Positions 11,059 to 22,900 of a stretch of 64,000 nt of DNA are shown here, one piece after another. The number at the start of each line of letters is the position of its first letter. Within the stretch, counting starts at the first letter, position 1. A program made the translations under genes and the position numbers. Below the pieces are notes generated by a model that saw only the letters and a list, made by a program, of their open reading frames with translations, was not told the DNA's origin and searched no databases. The stretch comes from Rhizaria sp. SCN 62-66 (lineage: Eukaryota; Rhizaria, unplaced): assembly GCA_001724265.1 (NCBI GenBank), contig MEDY01000041.1, positions 1 through 64,000 on the forward strand, given 5' to 3'.

Positions 11059-12990
11059 TCACCAGAACCACCAACCGCGACCGCCCGTGTTGCTATTCGC
11101 CGCAGGCGCAGCAGGAGTCGCAGGCGGAGTCGAGTTACCGGTGCTGTAGTGGATGCCGTCATTCATGAGCGTGCCACTCCGGGTGTTGGCCGAGTTATCG
11201 AGCGTAGGCGGGCTAGAGCTGCTGTAGTTAAACGCGCTCTTGTCGCTAATCCCACTGTCATAGTGACCAGAGCCAAAGTTCGCGCCCGCACCGGTGCCAG
11301 CACTCATGTTGAAGCTGTTGCCGTTGTTGTAGTTGTACGTATCACCACCGCCGCTGCTGCTGCTGTTGCTGCCGCTGCCCGAGTCGCTGTAGCCGAACTG
11401 CGGCCAGCCTTTCTGCTGCTCCTGCGCGCGGATCCGCTCCTGCTGCTCCTGCTGCACGAGGCGCCGCGCGAGCATGTGCTGCTCCTGCTGCTGCAGCTGC
11501 TGCGTCACCGTAGCGTGCTCCTGGCGCGCCACGGTGGCCTCAAAGCGCCGCTGCGCCTCGCGCCGCTGCTGCTCCTGCTGTTGCTTCGTCAGCACGCGTG
11601 CCTCGGCCGTGCCGGGCCGCTCCTGCTGCCGCTGCATCGCGCCCCAGTGCTCCTCCAGCAGGTCCTCCTGCGCGCGGTCGCCGTCCTCGCCCGCGCCGCT
11701 CTCGCCGCCGGTGCCGCCCAAGTACTGCTGCGACAGCGCCAGCACGTTCTCCTTAAGCTCCTTCTTGCGCCGCTCCTCCTCGTCGGCGCGCTGGCGCTCG
11801 CGCGCGATGGCCTTGGGCTCGGCGCGCCCGCGCACCCAGGGCTGCGCCGCCTCGATGAAGGCACGATGCCGCGCGGGTGGCGTCCGCGTAAAGTCGTACG
11901 GCGGCACGTCCGCCGTGCAGACAGCCTCCCAGTACGGATCGAATGTCGTGACTGCGCGCGCGCGCGTATGCAGAGGGGAACGTCATGATTCACGTGGTGA
12001 TGGAAAGTTATCAAGTGTGACAAAGTGAGAGAAATGATATTTTGTGATTTTTGAATAATTTTCGTGAAACTACATATATTATAAGAAAAAAGAGACAATA
12101 CATGTCATAGTAAATGACTTTTGCGAGATAGGTTTGTTTCATGAATATATTGAGGGAGACGTACAGTGCGCAATGCCTTCACGAGGATCTTTGGGGTACA
12201 CGACGGTCATGTTGCGTTCCTCAGGAGTCATCTTTTCGCCGTACTCCTCCGTCAGAGCGCGCATTTCACGCCAAATACGGAAGTAATCGACGCCGTTGTA
12301 GCACTGTTGTGGTTTCACAGCGTAGGAGTAAGTAACAACACACAAAACATAACGAAGTAAGTTTAGTATTTCTGTGCTTTTTAGTCCACGCAGGTCATAT
12401 TTCGGAAAATGAAAGTATATCAGAATGAAAACCATAAATTATCACGATAAACAGCTAATTTTAGTTGAAAGAGAGCACATGTACTCAAGAACAGGCATAA
12501 TAATAAAGTTATCTTCGAGTGTTTTCTTGTCGTGAATGTAGAGTTAACATGAAGTCGAGCGACGTACGTGGTAGGCAATGTCACCCAGAGGTGTGCGCTT
12601 GTCAAGCTGCAGCGCCTCAAAGCTCGCCTGCGCCATGTAGTCGCGCGGCGAGTGCTCGAAATAGCTCCCGATCGCGAAGCCGAACGCGGAGCCGACGCCG
12701 ATCCCCATGAGTGTGCGCAGCACGTGCGCGCGCGTCGACGGCAGTGTGCCCGCAAACAGCATGCGGTCCGACACAAACGCGACCGCGGCGGAGCCCAGGA
12801 ACTGCAGCGCGCGCGTGCCATTGTTCGTGTACCGCTCGGTTTGGTAGTGCGTTTTGATCCAGGGGTGGTCGAGCGAGCGGTACACGCAGGTGTAGTAGAG
12901 GTACGAGGAAATGATCTCAGGGTCCTTAGAGTACTTGAAGCGGCCCTTCAAAAACTCGCGGCCGCGCGTGTTCGAGGCCGTATGAGACAT
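11059..12990 (-). CDS. Unrecognised protein with N-terminal membrane segments and a Gln/Glu-rich coiled-coil tail
   Basis: I do not recognise this protein. The spliced model is 12990-12568, 12303-12165 and 11951-11059 (484 residues, TGA stop). Both introns start GTACGT and end in CAACAG and GCGCAG, with phases 0 and 1 that join perfectly. Residues about 60-105 hold two hydrophobic, Gly/Ala-rich stretches (around VAFVSDRMLF and LMGIGVGSAFGFAIG) that could be membrane spans. They are followed by a soluble stretch rich in Tyr, Trp and charged residues (exon 2 and the start of exon 3). The rest is a long Gln/Glu/Arg-rich coiled coil and an Asn/Ser/Gly-rich tail ending in Trp-Trp-Phe-Trp. There is no cleavable signal peptide. 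A small mitochondrial or ER membrane protein with an expanded tail would fit, but that is a guess. Confidence 0.7.
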
Positions 12991-13531
12991 GAAAGAGAGC
13001 GGGGTAGCGTAAAAACGCTAAGTAGGGCCGAGGCAGAGAGAGAAATCACGGAGGGAAAGAACGAAAACTGCGGAGCGAAGCGCGTTGAATAGAGAGAGAT
13101 GTGTGAGTCACAAGCGTTCTTATTGAGAAGTATTAAAAAGAGAAAATATTATAAAGTAGTAATTATATTTGAAAAGCTTGCTGACAGTCTATTTGACGGT
13201 CACTGAATTTACCAGTGCACATTTCAATCCTGCCGGACTTCACGCTTCGCCTCCGCACAGCGTACAACGAAGCCGCCATCACGATAAGAACCACTTTCAA
13301 GATTATATCTCTTTATGTTCAAATCCAATGAAGTTGAAATTGGGGAAAATAGAATAATTTAACACGTTGGATAGTATAAACAAGTTGTTATTTATTGTGT
13401 CACAATATGTACGCCTCTAAACTCAGACACAAATCACTGGCCCTCTCTACACACACCATGCGTCGTCACATGAAGCACTCAGGCATCACACGCACACGGC
13501 TCAATTAGAGCACATCGCGCCGCGACAGCCT
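12991..13531. other. Intergenic region upstream of the 11059-12990 gene
   Basis: This AT-rich stretch holds the promoter side of the - strand gene starting at 12990 and the 3' flank of U2AF1. It contains one copy of the 12-mer TTTGACGGTCAC, listed separately. No gene is seen. Confidence 0.5.
13192..13203 (+). promoter_or_regulatory. Recurrent intergenic motif TTTGACGGTCAC, copy 1
   Basis: The identical 12-mer occurs again at 16979-16990, also about 200 bases upstream of a - strand start codon. The core ACGGTCA, or its reverse complement TGACCGT, recurs in other promoter regions. A transcription-factor site is inferred, not shown. Confidence 0.3.
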
Positions 13532-15030
13532 TCAATTGTTGCCAAAGAAGCCGCCGCTGGCCTGCGGCTGCGCGGGAGCGGCGCTGAAGAAGCCTCCCGA
13601 CGCGGCGGGCGGAGCCGCAGTCGCCGCCGCACCGCCGCTTCCGCTTCCGCTGCTCGCGGCGGGGCGGCCCCAGTCCCCGCGGTCTCGGTCGCGGTCGCCG
13701 CGGTCCCGGCGCTCGCGCTCACGGTCGCGCTCACGGTCGCGGTCGTACCGCTCACGGTCATAGCGCTCACGGTCACGGTCGCGGTCGCCGCGGTCGCGGT
13801 CACTACGATCGCCGCTGACAGGGGCGGAGCTAGAGCTCGCGCTAGCGCCGGCAGCAGCATCGGCGACAGCAGGAGCACTGCTGCTGCTGCTGCTGGTGGT
13901 GGCAGTGTAGCGATCTTTGTCAAACTCGCGGTCGCGTTCGCGGTCGCGGTCGTAGTCGGGCCCGCGGTAGCGCTCGCGCTCGCGCTCACGGTCACGCTCG
14001 CTGCGCTGCTCGCGGTCACGGTCGCGGTCGCGGGGGAGGGACGGCGAGCGTGAGCGTGAGCGAGAGCGGGGACTGAGGCTGCGGCTGCGGCGACTGTAGC
14101 GGTCACGGTCGCGGTCACTGCGGTCGCGGCCACGGTCACGGCCGAAGTCGCGGTCGCCGCTGCGCCCACGGTCACCGCGGTCGCGGTCACCGACGACTCC
14201 CCAGCCGACATTGGAGCTGGAGCTGCTGCTGCTGCTGGAGCTCGAGCTGGCGCCGTGGCGGCCGCGGCGGAGCTTGTCAAGCTCCTGCCTCAGCCAGCGC
14301 GGGACGGCGCGGAAGTGGACGTAGTTGCAGACGCCGCCCATGGCGCAGCCGGAGCGCGACTCGTAGTCGCGGCAGGCGGCGTCGCGGAAGTTGGCCACGG
14401 GGGAGAACTCAGGCGCGAGAGAGATGCCCGCGAAGTAGCGGCCCGCCAGGCCGGCAGCCGCGGCGGCGGCGTCCTGGTCAGAGGCAAACTGGACAAGGGG
14501 GAGGAGATTGAGAAAGCGTGAAGAAAAAGGAGGACGAAGGGGAATAACACATGGAGTGAAAAGTTAGTGAGGCGAGGACGCAAGAAGAGTGTTTCAGAGA
14601 AGCCAGAAACAATTTGAGCACATTAAAAAGCTATCCAAAAGATAGATAAGAGTCGTTGCAGTCAAATCACATGCTGCATTTAAGAAACAGAGATAAGATA
14701 ATTAACAAAGAAGCTCGAAAGGAGAGGGAAACAAGGAGTGTTCTTCTAACGTACGCGAACGGCAACATTGCCCTTCATATGCTCTCCCAGGTTTTCGAAA
14801 ACGGCAATGTCTTCGACGGGGCCGTAGCGGGCAAGACCTCGCGCCATGTCTTCGAGGAAGTGCTCAAAGTAGGCCGAGTCGTCAGCCGTGTGAGCCGGCG
14901 GGATGTAGACGTGCGGGATGGTGAGCGTGGTCGAAGTGGTCGGCTTGACGTGCTTGCGGGAGCACCGATCACCGTGACGACAGCATCCTGTCTTCATGTA
15001 AAAAACACAAAAAGCAGAGTTACTGTCCAT
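13532..15030 (-). CDS. U2AF1: U2 snRNP auxiliary factor small subunit (U2AF35)
   Basis: U2AF1 recognises the AG of the 3' splice site, as partner of U2AF2, in the nucleus. The model is 15030-14755 plus 14488-13532 (410 residues, TGA), with a phase 0 intron GTACGT...CCAG. The first CCCH zinc finger is intact (C8, C17, C23, H27), followed by the UHM-type RRM with its FEHFLEDM region. The intron falls exactly where the family reads GNV-x-V-[KR]-F. The second finger is intact too (C131, C140, C146, H150). The tail after about residue 165 is an unusually long run of Arg-Asp, Arg-Glu and Arg-Ser dipeptides, replacing the short RS tail of animals, and ends in Ala/Gly-rich sequence. The ATG at 15030 gives about ten residues fewer than human U2AF1 before the first finger, so a tiny upstream exon cannot be excluded. 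Confidence 0.93.
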
Positions 15031-15704
15031 CTTTTCGGTTTTATATGCTCAGAGTTCGCCGACGGTCGAACAGGAGCACAGCGAGACTGATCTTTGCGAC
15101 CGTTTTCTGACGACACCGACCCAATGCGGCTCGGGCAACAGCCAATCAAAGTAAGATTTTTCTGTTGTACATGGATATCTCAATGAAAAAGGCTGTTGTG
15201 AGTGTTAATGCAGTTTTTTATGGTTTTAAATGCACCATTTAGTATTATTCTAAAATATGATATTGAATTGAAAGTTTATGATGCATTTCCAGGCGAATCC
15301 CGTGAAATGGCAAGTGACCATCAACATTGATGTTACTCACATTTTGACCGGATCTTGCAATCTAAATCGCCTAACTTTCAAAAGTCTCTTTGTAATCGAA
15401 CAGTCCCTAAGGGAATATATCTAGTAAGGCAGTATCAAGCATCAATTCCTTAATAAATGCTGTGGTCAGATAGAGCGCTTCACTGTGCCTAACAGAGTAA
15501 CACTTCAAATTGTATTTTAAGCTTAAGCTTTGCATTAACATGCAAAGCTATTCCATAAACTGACCCGAGCGAGTCAACATCCAACAAAAAAAGCGACAAA
15601 CAGTAGTTTTGTCTGACTGGCATCACGCCCTCCGGCACCTCACAGCACACATCACGGCACAGCGTCACGGCACATCATCTGACTCGGACCGACGCTCACA
15701 TCGC
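15031..15704. other. Intergenic region between U2AF1 and CHMP5
   Basis: This is AT-rich sequence with the U2AF1 promoter side (a TATAAAA lies within 20 bases of its ATG) and the CHMP5 3' flank. No gene or RNA is seen. Confidence 0.5.
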
Positions 15705-16761
15705 TCACATGGTAACCTTCTTGGCGACGGGCAGTCCGAACTCGTCCTTGAGCATCTCGATCTGCGCGCTCTCGCTCTGCTGCGTCACGCCGGCCTTCTC
15801 AGTGGCGGCGGTCTTCTTCGCCGTGGCCGCGTTGAGCAGGTAGTTGGGGATCTCGGTCTCGTCGGCCAGCTCGTCGCCCAGCTCGTCGAGCTCGGCCTCG
15901 AGCATCTCGTCGTCGAGCTCGTCGGGCACGGCGTAGGAGCGGCCCATGACTTCCTGCACCTCGTCGTGCATCTCCATCATGTCCATCATGTCGTCCTGCA
16001 GGTCCTCCAGCTCGTCCATGTCGAACTCCTTGAACGTCTTCTTGAGCTCTTTGTTGGCCGTCTTCATGGCCGCCACCGTCGTCGCGGTGTCCTTGAGCGA
16101 CGCCTGGAGAACGAGTCGAATGATGCAGTAACACAACAAAAAGCATAACGAAGATGAGAATGAATCAAAGCCATAGCAAGTATTCACAACCAATACGGTT
16201 ACTCAGCAAAGTTTAATAACTTAACGTTTTTAGTCAAATTAGTCAAAATAAAGATCATTTGAGGATGAAGCAGTCGATAAGTGTAAGTGCGACTGCTGAT
16301 GACGTGCCTGCGCGAACTTGGTCTGGTCGATGTTGAACTGCTGGTTGAACATGCCGTCGCGGTGCTTCTCGTACGTGTGGCGCTGGCGCAGCAGCTGCAC
16401 AGCGCGGCGCTTAATGCTCTCGCGCGCGGGGCCCTTGGTGCGGGCCATCTGCGCCTTGCACTTAAGGATCTCCTGGTCCAGTCTGCGTAAAGGCGAAATG
16501 AAGTTGCAAAAAGAGAGATTTGAAGACGTTGGTGAACTAGAGTCAAGTTGAAATAAGTACTAAAGTAGAAACACACGCTAATCGTAGTGAATGAAATTTA
16601 AAAGATGTTTCGTGAAGATCTGTGATAGGATAATGATAATGAACGTACGCCTGGATCTTGGCCTCCGTCTCGGAGATGCGTCCGCCGATCGAGGCGGAGG
16701 CGTCGTCGAGGGTCGCGGGCGGGCCGGTGTCCTTCTTCTTGCCAAAAAGACGGTTGAGCAT
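15705..16761 (-). CDS. CHMP5: ESCRT-III subunit CHMP5 (Vps60)
   Basis: CHMP5 is an ESCRT-III family protein that binds the Vps4 cofactor LIP5/Vta1 and acts in multivesicular body sorting on endosomes. The model is 16761-16649, 16482-16308 and 16103-15705, giving 228 residues against 219 in human, with a TGA stop. The N-terminus keeps the family MLNRLFGKKK. The core helices follow, and the ELEDLQDDMMDMMEMHDEVQ and DEFGLP regions match CHMP5 specifically. The first intron is GTACGT...CGCAG (phase 2). The second begins GCACGT and ends CCAG (phase 0). That gives a GC-AG intron whose exon side is CAG, and removing it leaves an alignment to human CHMP5 with no gap. No neighbouring gene is functionally related. 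Confidence 0.95.
16104..16307 (-). other. GC-AG intron in CHMP5
   Basis: The intron starts CAG|GCACGT at 16307 and ends CTCCAG at 16104. It is the only one of 15 placed introns without a GT donor. The flanking codons join in phase 0 and restore the NIDQTKFA-QASLKD region, which has the same length as its human counterpart. Confidence 0.85.
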
Positions 16762-17448
16762 GAGGTCTACGAGGTTGCAAGGGGACCGGTATGAGATGAA
16801 AGGGGGAAGTGAGAGCGTGATGGAGCGTGGGGCAGAAGGCGGCGAACGAAACCTCTTGTCGACTGACCACTGATCGTTCAGGCGAGATACCGGGGGTGAT
16901 ACGCAGGATTAAGATGATTTTATTAAACGATTGAAAACATGCGCCAAATGATAGTCAAGAAAGCAGGCCGAGCCATGCTTTGACGGTCACAGAAGAGAGC
17001 TATGCTTGGCTTTCTTTGAGGGTGGGAACGTCGACGCTGGTCGCGCGTGCAATTCACCACAAACGATCTTCCATAACTTTGACCCAGATTATCTCTATCA
17101 CAGACAATATGTAACTAAAAATTAGTTCTAAATTCAAATAAAATGCTAAGACTAGTTTTATAAAACTTAAGTACTATCTCTCCAGAAGTGACATATGCGT
17201 GGATAAGTTGAGAGGCATGATAGGTCAAGTTGACTTCAACTGGCTCGACACAAACGAGAGACGAAAGATGGATGAGAGTCCTTTCTCCTTCGATCTGACT
17301 CGCGTCACACCAACCGTTGCTAGCTTTGTATTGCGCAAATCTGTAACAAAAACTACACTGGACTAGTTATATTTTAAGCGCACTTTGTAAAGCTACCACG
17401 GACAGCGTGTATTCGACGCTTTCCTCCTGCTCTTTTAGAGTCGCCAGC
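16762..17448. promoter_or_regulatory. Divergent promoter region of CHMP5 (-) and RNMT (+)
   Basis: About 690 bases of mostly AT-rich DNA separate the two start codons. It holds a second exact TTTGACGGTCAC (16979-16990) and a CACCACAAACGAT (17055-17067) nearly repeated before the otubain gene. A pyrimidine-rich TCTTTTAG just before the RNMT ATG could be a 5' UTR acceptor. Confidence 0.4.
16979..16990 (+). promoter_or_regulatory. Recurrent intergenic motif TTTGACGGTCAC, copy 2
   Basis: This is identical to the copy at 13192-13203. It lies 218 bases upstream of the CHMP5 ATG and about 460 upstream of the RNMT ATG. Confidence 0.3.
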
Positions 17449-19686
17449 ATGTCGCAGCAGCAACGCATTCACGACGACATCTCGGCCATCAGCCAGACGG
17501 GCCGCGGCGGCATCGGCAGCGCGCCCGCACCTGGCGCCGCGGGCGGCCAGCAGCGCCGTCCCGCGCCTGCCTCCTGGGACGAAGACGCCGCGCGCATGCC
17601 GCGCCACAACCCCGCGCACTCGACCGACAGCACCAGCAGCAATAGCAGTAGTGCCAGCGCCGGTGCTGACCCGTTTGCGTCGGTGGGCTCCTTCTCGCAC
17701 GGTAACGCCTTTGGCAGCTCCGCGCCTAGCTACGGCGCACCTAGCGGTGACCGTGAGCGCGAGCGCAACAACTTCGTCCCCATGGACTACACGCAGCTCA
17801 ACAACGAGTCCCGCGGCGGCGGCGGTGGAGGTTACCACAGCAATAACAGCTTTCGCGGCGGACGCGGCGGCTTCAACAACAACCGCGGCGGCGGGGGCGG
17901 TGGCTTCCGCGGTGGCCGTGGCGGTGGCGGCGGCGGCGGTGGTGGTGGCTTCCGAGGCGGTCGTGGCGGCGGCCGCGGCGGTGGCCACGGCGGGGGCAGC
18001 GGCGGCGGTGGTGGTGGTTACTACGGAGGGAACAAGTACGAGCGTCAGTCTGCGGCGGTGAGCAGCGACACGGGCAACAGCGACTACGACGCCGTGGCGG
18101 CCTTTTACAACTCGAACCGGCAGAAGACGACGATCGGTCAGCGCACGCGATCGCCTATCTACCACCTCAAGAACTTGAACAACTGGATCAAGGCCATCCT
18201 CATCGTCGAGTACGCCAACCTCGCCATCCTCTGCACCGCGCCGCGCCCCGCGCTGCCCGCGCCCGGCACGCCGCCCGCCGCGCTGGCCGCCGCCGCGGCC
18301 GCCGCGGCCGCCGCGGGCAACAAGCTGCGCGTGCTGGACCTGTGCGGCGGCAAGGGTGGCGACCTGCGCAAGTTCTGCGATCTCAAGCTACAGCACTTCG
18401 TGCTCGCCGACATCGCCGCAGCCTCGGTTGACAGCGCCGTGGCGCGCATGCGAGACCTGCGCGACAAGAGCCGCATGCCCGAGATCCCCGTGTTGTTCTT
18501 GGCGGGGAACCTCTCGGCCGTGCGCATGCACGAGTTTCTCGCGCCCGCGCTCAGCTACAACCTCGTCTCGTGCCAGTTCGCCTTTCACTACTGCTTCCAG
18601 ACTGAGGCGGCGGCGCGGCGCATGCTTGAGAACGTGTCTGACCGGCTCGAGACGGGCGGCTTCTTTATCGCGACCGTGCCCGACTCGCGTGTCATCGTCC
18701 CGCGTCTGCGCAAGTCCGTTTCGGGCCGCTTCGGCAACCAGTTCTACGAGGTGTGCTTCGACGACACGCGGCCCGAGCGCGCGCACGAGAACCCGCAACG
18801 CGGGCGCACGACCGTGTTCCTGCCCTCGGAGCACTCGCCCGACGCGCCGGGCGGCGAGGACCTGGCTGCCGCGACGGCCGAGGACCGCGCGTACTGGGGA
18901 ACGCGCGACTTCCCCGCCGCGGCGCCCTTCGGCGTGCGCTACTGCTTCACGCTGATGGACGCCGTCGAGTGCACGCCCGAGTACCTGATCCACTTCCCGA
19001 CGCTGTGCGCGCTGGCGGCCGAGTACCACCTGCAGCCAGTGCTGCACGAGAACCTGCAGAGCTTCTTCGCGCGCAAGGTCGGCGCCACAATTGACTCGAC
19101 CGCCGCGCGCACTGAGGGCCGCCGCGCCGAGTCGGGCGTCGAGCTGCTGCGCACCATGGACGTGCTGCCCAGCGACGGCAAGGTCGTCCCCGAGCAGTGG
19201 GAGGCTGCGGGCGTCTACTGCGCCATCGCTTTCCAGAAGACTTCCCCCGAGTCCGCCGCCGCGGCCGCCGCGACTGCTGCGGCGACCGCAACCGCGACTG
19301 GCGTTGCCGCGGCGACGACCGGGGTGACTGGCCGCGTCCGCGCCGTTGCGGCGGGCGCGGCTGAGGAGGCCGCGGCCGTGCAGGAGACCAAGGGCGGGTT
19401 CGTCCCGCGCTCTGCAGACAGGTACCAGTACGTCTTAACTGAAAGCTTAAAGAGAGTGAAAAGCAACATGCAACTTTGAAAGTGTTCAATGTAGACTTTG
19501 TTTTGAATTTTGATGCTGAATTTTATGTTTTGAAGACTCGCTCATGCTTTTCTCTGTTTGTTTTTGCTTTGATTTTGTTTTGCTTTCGATGATAGACCTC
19601 CGCCGCCGGACGCGTCTGCGACTGCGCGGTACACTCTGTGCCCGATCAACCAGGCCACTGTGATCAACCTCAAGAACACACAGTGA
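17449..19686 (+). CDS. RNMT: mRNA cap guanine-N7 methyltransferase
   Basis: RNMT transfers a methyl group from SAM to N7 of the cap guanosine of nascent mRNA in the nucleus. The model is 17449-19427 joined to 19596-19686 (689 residues, TGA). The catalytic domain starts at the family's SPIYHLKNLNNWIKA (about residue 234). It carries the SAM motif LDLCGGKGGDL (about 296-306), the FHYCF motif (about 379) and the GGFFIATVPDS strand. The first 200 residues are disordered, with an RGG box of FRGGRGG repeats at about 120-195. The intron is phase 2. Two donors six bases apart (CAG|GTACCA at 19422 and CCA|GTACGT at 19428) both keep the frame; I prefer the second because GTACGT is the window's norm. 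Without splicing the frame would end 52 bases later in a short AT-rich tail, so the 3' exon is better supported. The gene is convergent with TRMT5. Confidence 0.93.
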
Positions 19687-19915
19687 GCAACGTACAGTGA
19701 TTGGGGTAGACAACCAATGAAGACTAAACGCATGTGCATCAGTGATGATGAAGCATCACACCATGATTGAGAGAATGAACCATCTTTGTTTATGGCCAGA
19801 ATAAGAGCAATACACTTTAATTTATTGACGAACGCTAATTTTATTGCAGTTGGTCATCGAGTTGAAACATAACTAAAATGAACACTCCATTGTGCTGGGA
19901 CGTTGGTTATTGGCT

Positions 19916-22900
19916 TTACGCAAGCTTAGAGCGCTTCAAATCGTGCTTCGCAACCTGTGCGTCCACACTCTCCACACCGTCGTCCTCATCGTCGTCGTCA
20001 GCGTTTTTGGTGTTAGTATTGTTGCGCCGGCTGTTGAAGCTACTGTTGCTGCCACTATGACTGCAAACCTCCTAATCGTCGTCGTCGCCCGCGGCGCCGT
20101 CGACCGGCCTCCCGTTACGGAATTCGTCCTTGACGATCCCCAGCGCGAGCAGCGAGGGCGTGTTGCGGCCCCTGAACTCGCTGTCGAGCCCGAAGAGGAT
20201 GTCCTCGCGGAGCCGGAACGAGATGCACATCATCTGCTTCAGCGGGGCCACGTTGCGCACGTCGTGCACGTACACGCCGTAGCGCTCCAGGCTCTCGAGC
20301 ATCACCGCGCTGTCGTAGATCGTCGCGACGCCGCCGTTCGCAGCACCGGCACCGGCGGCGGCGTTAGACTTGTTGTCCTTGCCGTTGTTGTTCTGTGCGT
20401 TGGCCTTGTTGCCGCCCTTGGAGCCCGGGACGTCGCGGCGGACCACGTTGCGGTGCGCCGCTTGGTAGAACATCTCCTTGCCCTCCGGCAGCGCCACCTC
20501 ATTCGCGATCTCAGTCGCAGTAGCAGAGGCATCTGCGGCGGCGGCGGTGGCTGCGGCGGCGGCGGCGACGGTGATGGGCGCGGTGGCCTGCGAGAGCGCG
20601 TCGCGCGTGTCGGCGCACACATCGAGCGACCACTGCGACTGGTGGCCCAGCGACTGCGCCTGCGACAGGCACTGGGGCTCAGACTGCACGTCGAGCGGCT
20701 GCTGCAGGTCCAGATGCTGCGACGGCAGGGTCTGTTGCGACGCGAAGGGGAGCACCGAGGACGAAGACGACATGACGCTCGCGATGGTGTTCGCGCGCGA
20801 GATCGTGCTGTTCTTCTTGTTGTTCTTACCGTCCTTGCTATTAACGTTACTTAGAACAGGCGCGTCAACAAGGTACCCATCAGCACGCTCTGGCACGCTG
20901 TCGCCAGTCATGCCGTTGCCGTTGCTGCCGCGGCGGTAAGGCGTGCCGACGGCGTAGCCGAGGTGCTCCTCGCCCATGCGCATGGCGTCGCCGACCCAGT
21001 CGGCCTCACAGCGCGCGAAGCAGTAGCAGTGCACCGTCGGCGCGCGCAGCCCCGCCGCGCGTAGATGCGCCAGAGTCACCGTCAACACTGGCCCAGACTG
21101 GGACTGCGAATCCGAGCCCGAGTCAGACTGAGAGATCGAGAGAGCAGGGGCAGTGAGGGACTCGGAGGCGGCGGTGTTGCTGCTCGAATCATTGTCGTTG
21201 CTGACGTTGGACTGGGGGATAACGATGGGGGCGCTGGTGTCGAGCCTGACGTGCTTGAGCAGAGCGGCCGCGTCCACGGCCACGGTCGCGCCGTAGCCGC
21301 CTGTGGGCGCGTCGCCGGCGCTGCATCCGCTGGGCGCCGCGGTGGCCACGGGGCCGTCCAGCGCGGTGAGGCCGAGCAAGGCTGCCCACTCGGTGTGCAC
21401 GCGGACACGCGGGCCGCTCGCAGCAGCAGCAGCAGCAGCGTCAGTAGCTTTGCCTTCAGTCACAATTGCGTTAGTAGGGACGGAGGAGCCGTAGAGGCGT
21501 GCGCGCGCGGACGCAGCGTCAGTCGCCAGGGTGTCCACACTCGTCACAGCCGAACCAGCAGCGCCGGCAGCGGTCGCCGTGGCGGCGGCGGCCTCGGCGG
21601 CGGCGATGAGAGTCTTATCGGCCGCGACCTGCGACTCAGTTAACGGGACCGGGGCCATGACCCAGGGCGCCAGCGCCGCGGGGACCGTGCTGCCGTAGTG
21701 CTCTGCGTGCGCGGGACCGAAAAACTGCGCGGGCAGCGCGGGGTAGTCGCTCAGCAGCCCCGCGAGACTGCGCGTCGTCGTCATCGCGTTGGTCACCGCA
21801 GCAGCATCAGTCGCGGCCGCAGGGGCGGGCGAGTAGAGTCCGTTGAAGACGTCAAGGAAAGTGACGGCCGAGGCGGGGAGGTTCATGATGACGTGGTCGA
21901 ACCATGGCACGACGCGCGCCTGGGGGCCGCCCGTCGCGGGGTAGGTCTCGGCGGCGGGCGCAGGGCGGCCCGGCGCCGAGGCCAGGGGCAGCGCGCGGGC
22001 CGCAATCGCGGCGCGGGGCGGCAGCGAGAGCAGCCGCTGGAGAGCCTGGAGCAGCTGCTGGCGGGCCGTGGCACGGATCAGCGCGCGCGCGTCGGCGTTG
22101 AGCACCGAGAGCTTCGAAGACGCGCGGTTGCGCAGAGAGTTCCTAAGTGAGGAAAAAAACCAGAGAAACAAACGAAGAGCAATTAAAATTGAGATAAAAT
22201 AGAAAATGAGATTTTGATAAATTTAAATTTGTTATAATTTGAGGAATATGTGCTAGTGAAATGTGATCGTACCTGTAGAGGTAGAGCGCGGACTTGGGGT
22301 TGAGGTCCGAGGCCCAGACCTCGCAGCCGCTCTGCGCAGCTGGGACCGCGAACGGGCCCACGCCCGCGAAGGGATCCAGCACAAATGACACGGGCGCGCG
22401 GCTCGCGTTAAGGGCCGACGCCGACGGGGGCTTGATGGTGACGCCGCCGACCTTCTTGGCGGCAGGCTTCGCTCCCGTCTCGCTCGCAGCCTTCTTTAAG
22501 TCACAGTCGGTGGTACTGTTGCTGGCGGCGCTGCCGTTGCGCTGGCGCTCGCCCTGCGCAGTCATAATCTGGACCACACGTCGGTGCTCCGTCTGCAGCC
22601 GCGAGTTCCAGTACACCTCGCCGAAGTCGAACTCGAACTCGGTCCCGTGCTCGTAGACCACCGTCATCAGCGATCCGTCGTACCCGTATCGGCCCTCGCC
22701 CGCAGCACTCGCTGCAGCAGCACCGGCGGCGTCGGTCACACCGGAGTCGCTGCTGCTGTTGTTGCCATCTGAGGCGACGACGGCGACGATGGAGCCCTTT
22801 GCGTCGCCGGAGCCTTTGAAGTAGTAAAAGTCGCTCTCAGCGTCGCCGCTCTTGCCCGCCGCGCCCGCATGCGACCGGGCACTCTTGGCGGCCAGCACCT

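Noticed and set aside
19422-19479. Unspliced C-terminus of RNMT
   Set aside because: The tail is AT-rich and unlike coding sequence here. A canonical intron leads in the same phase to a GC-rich exon that ends in TGA.
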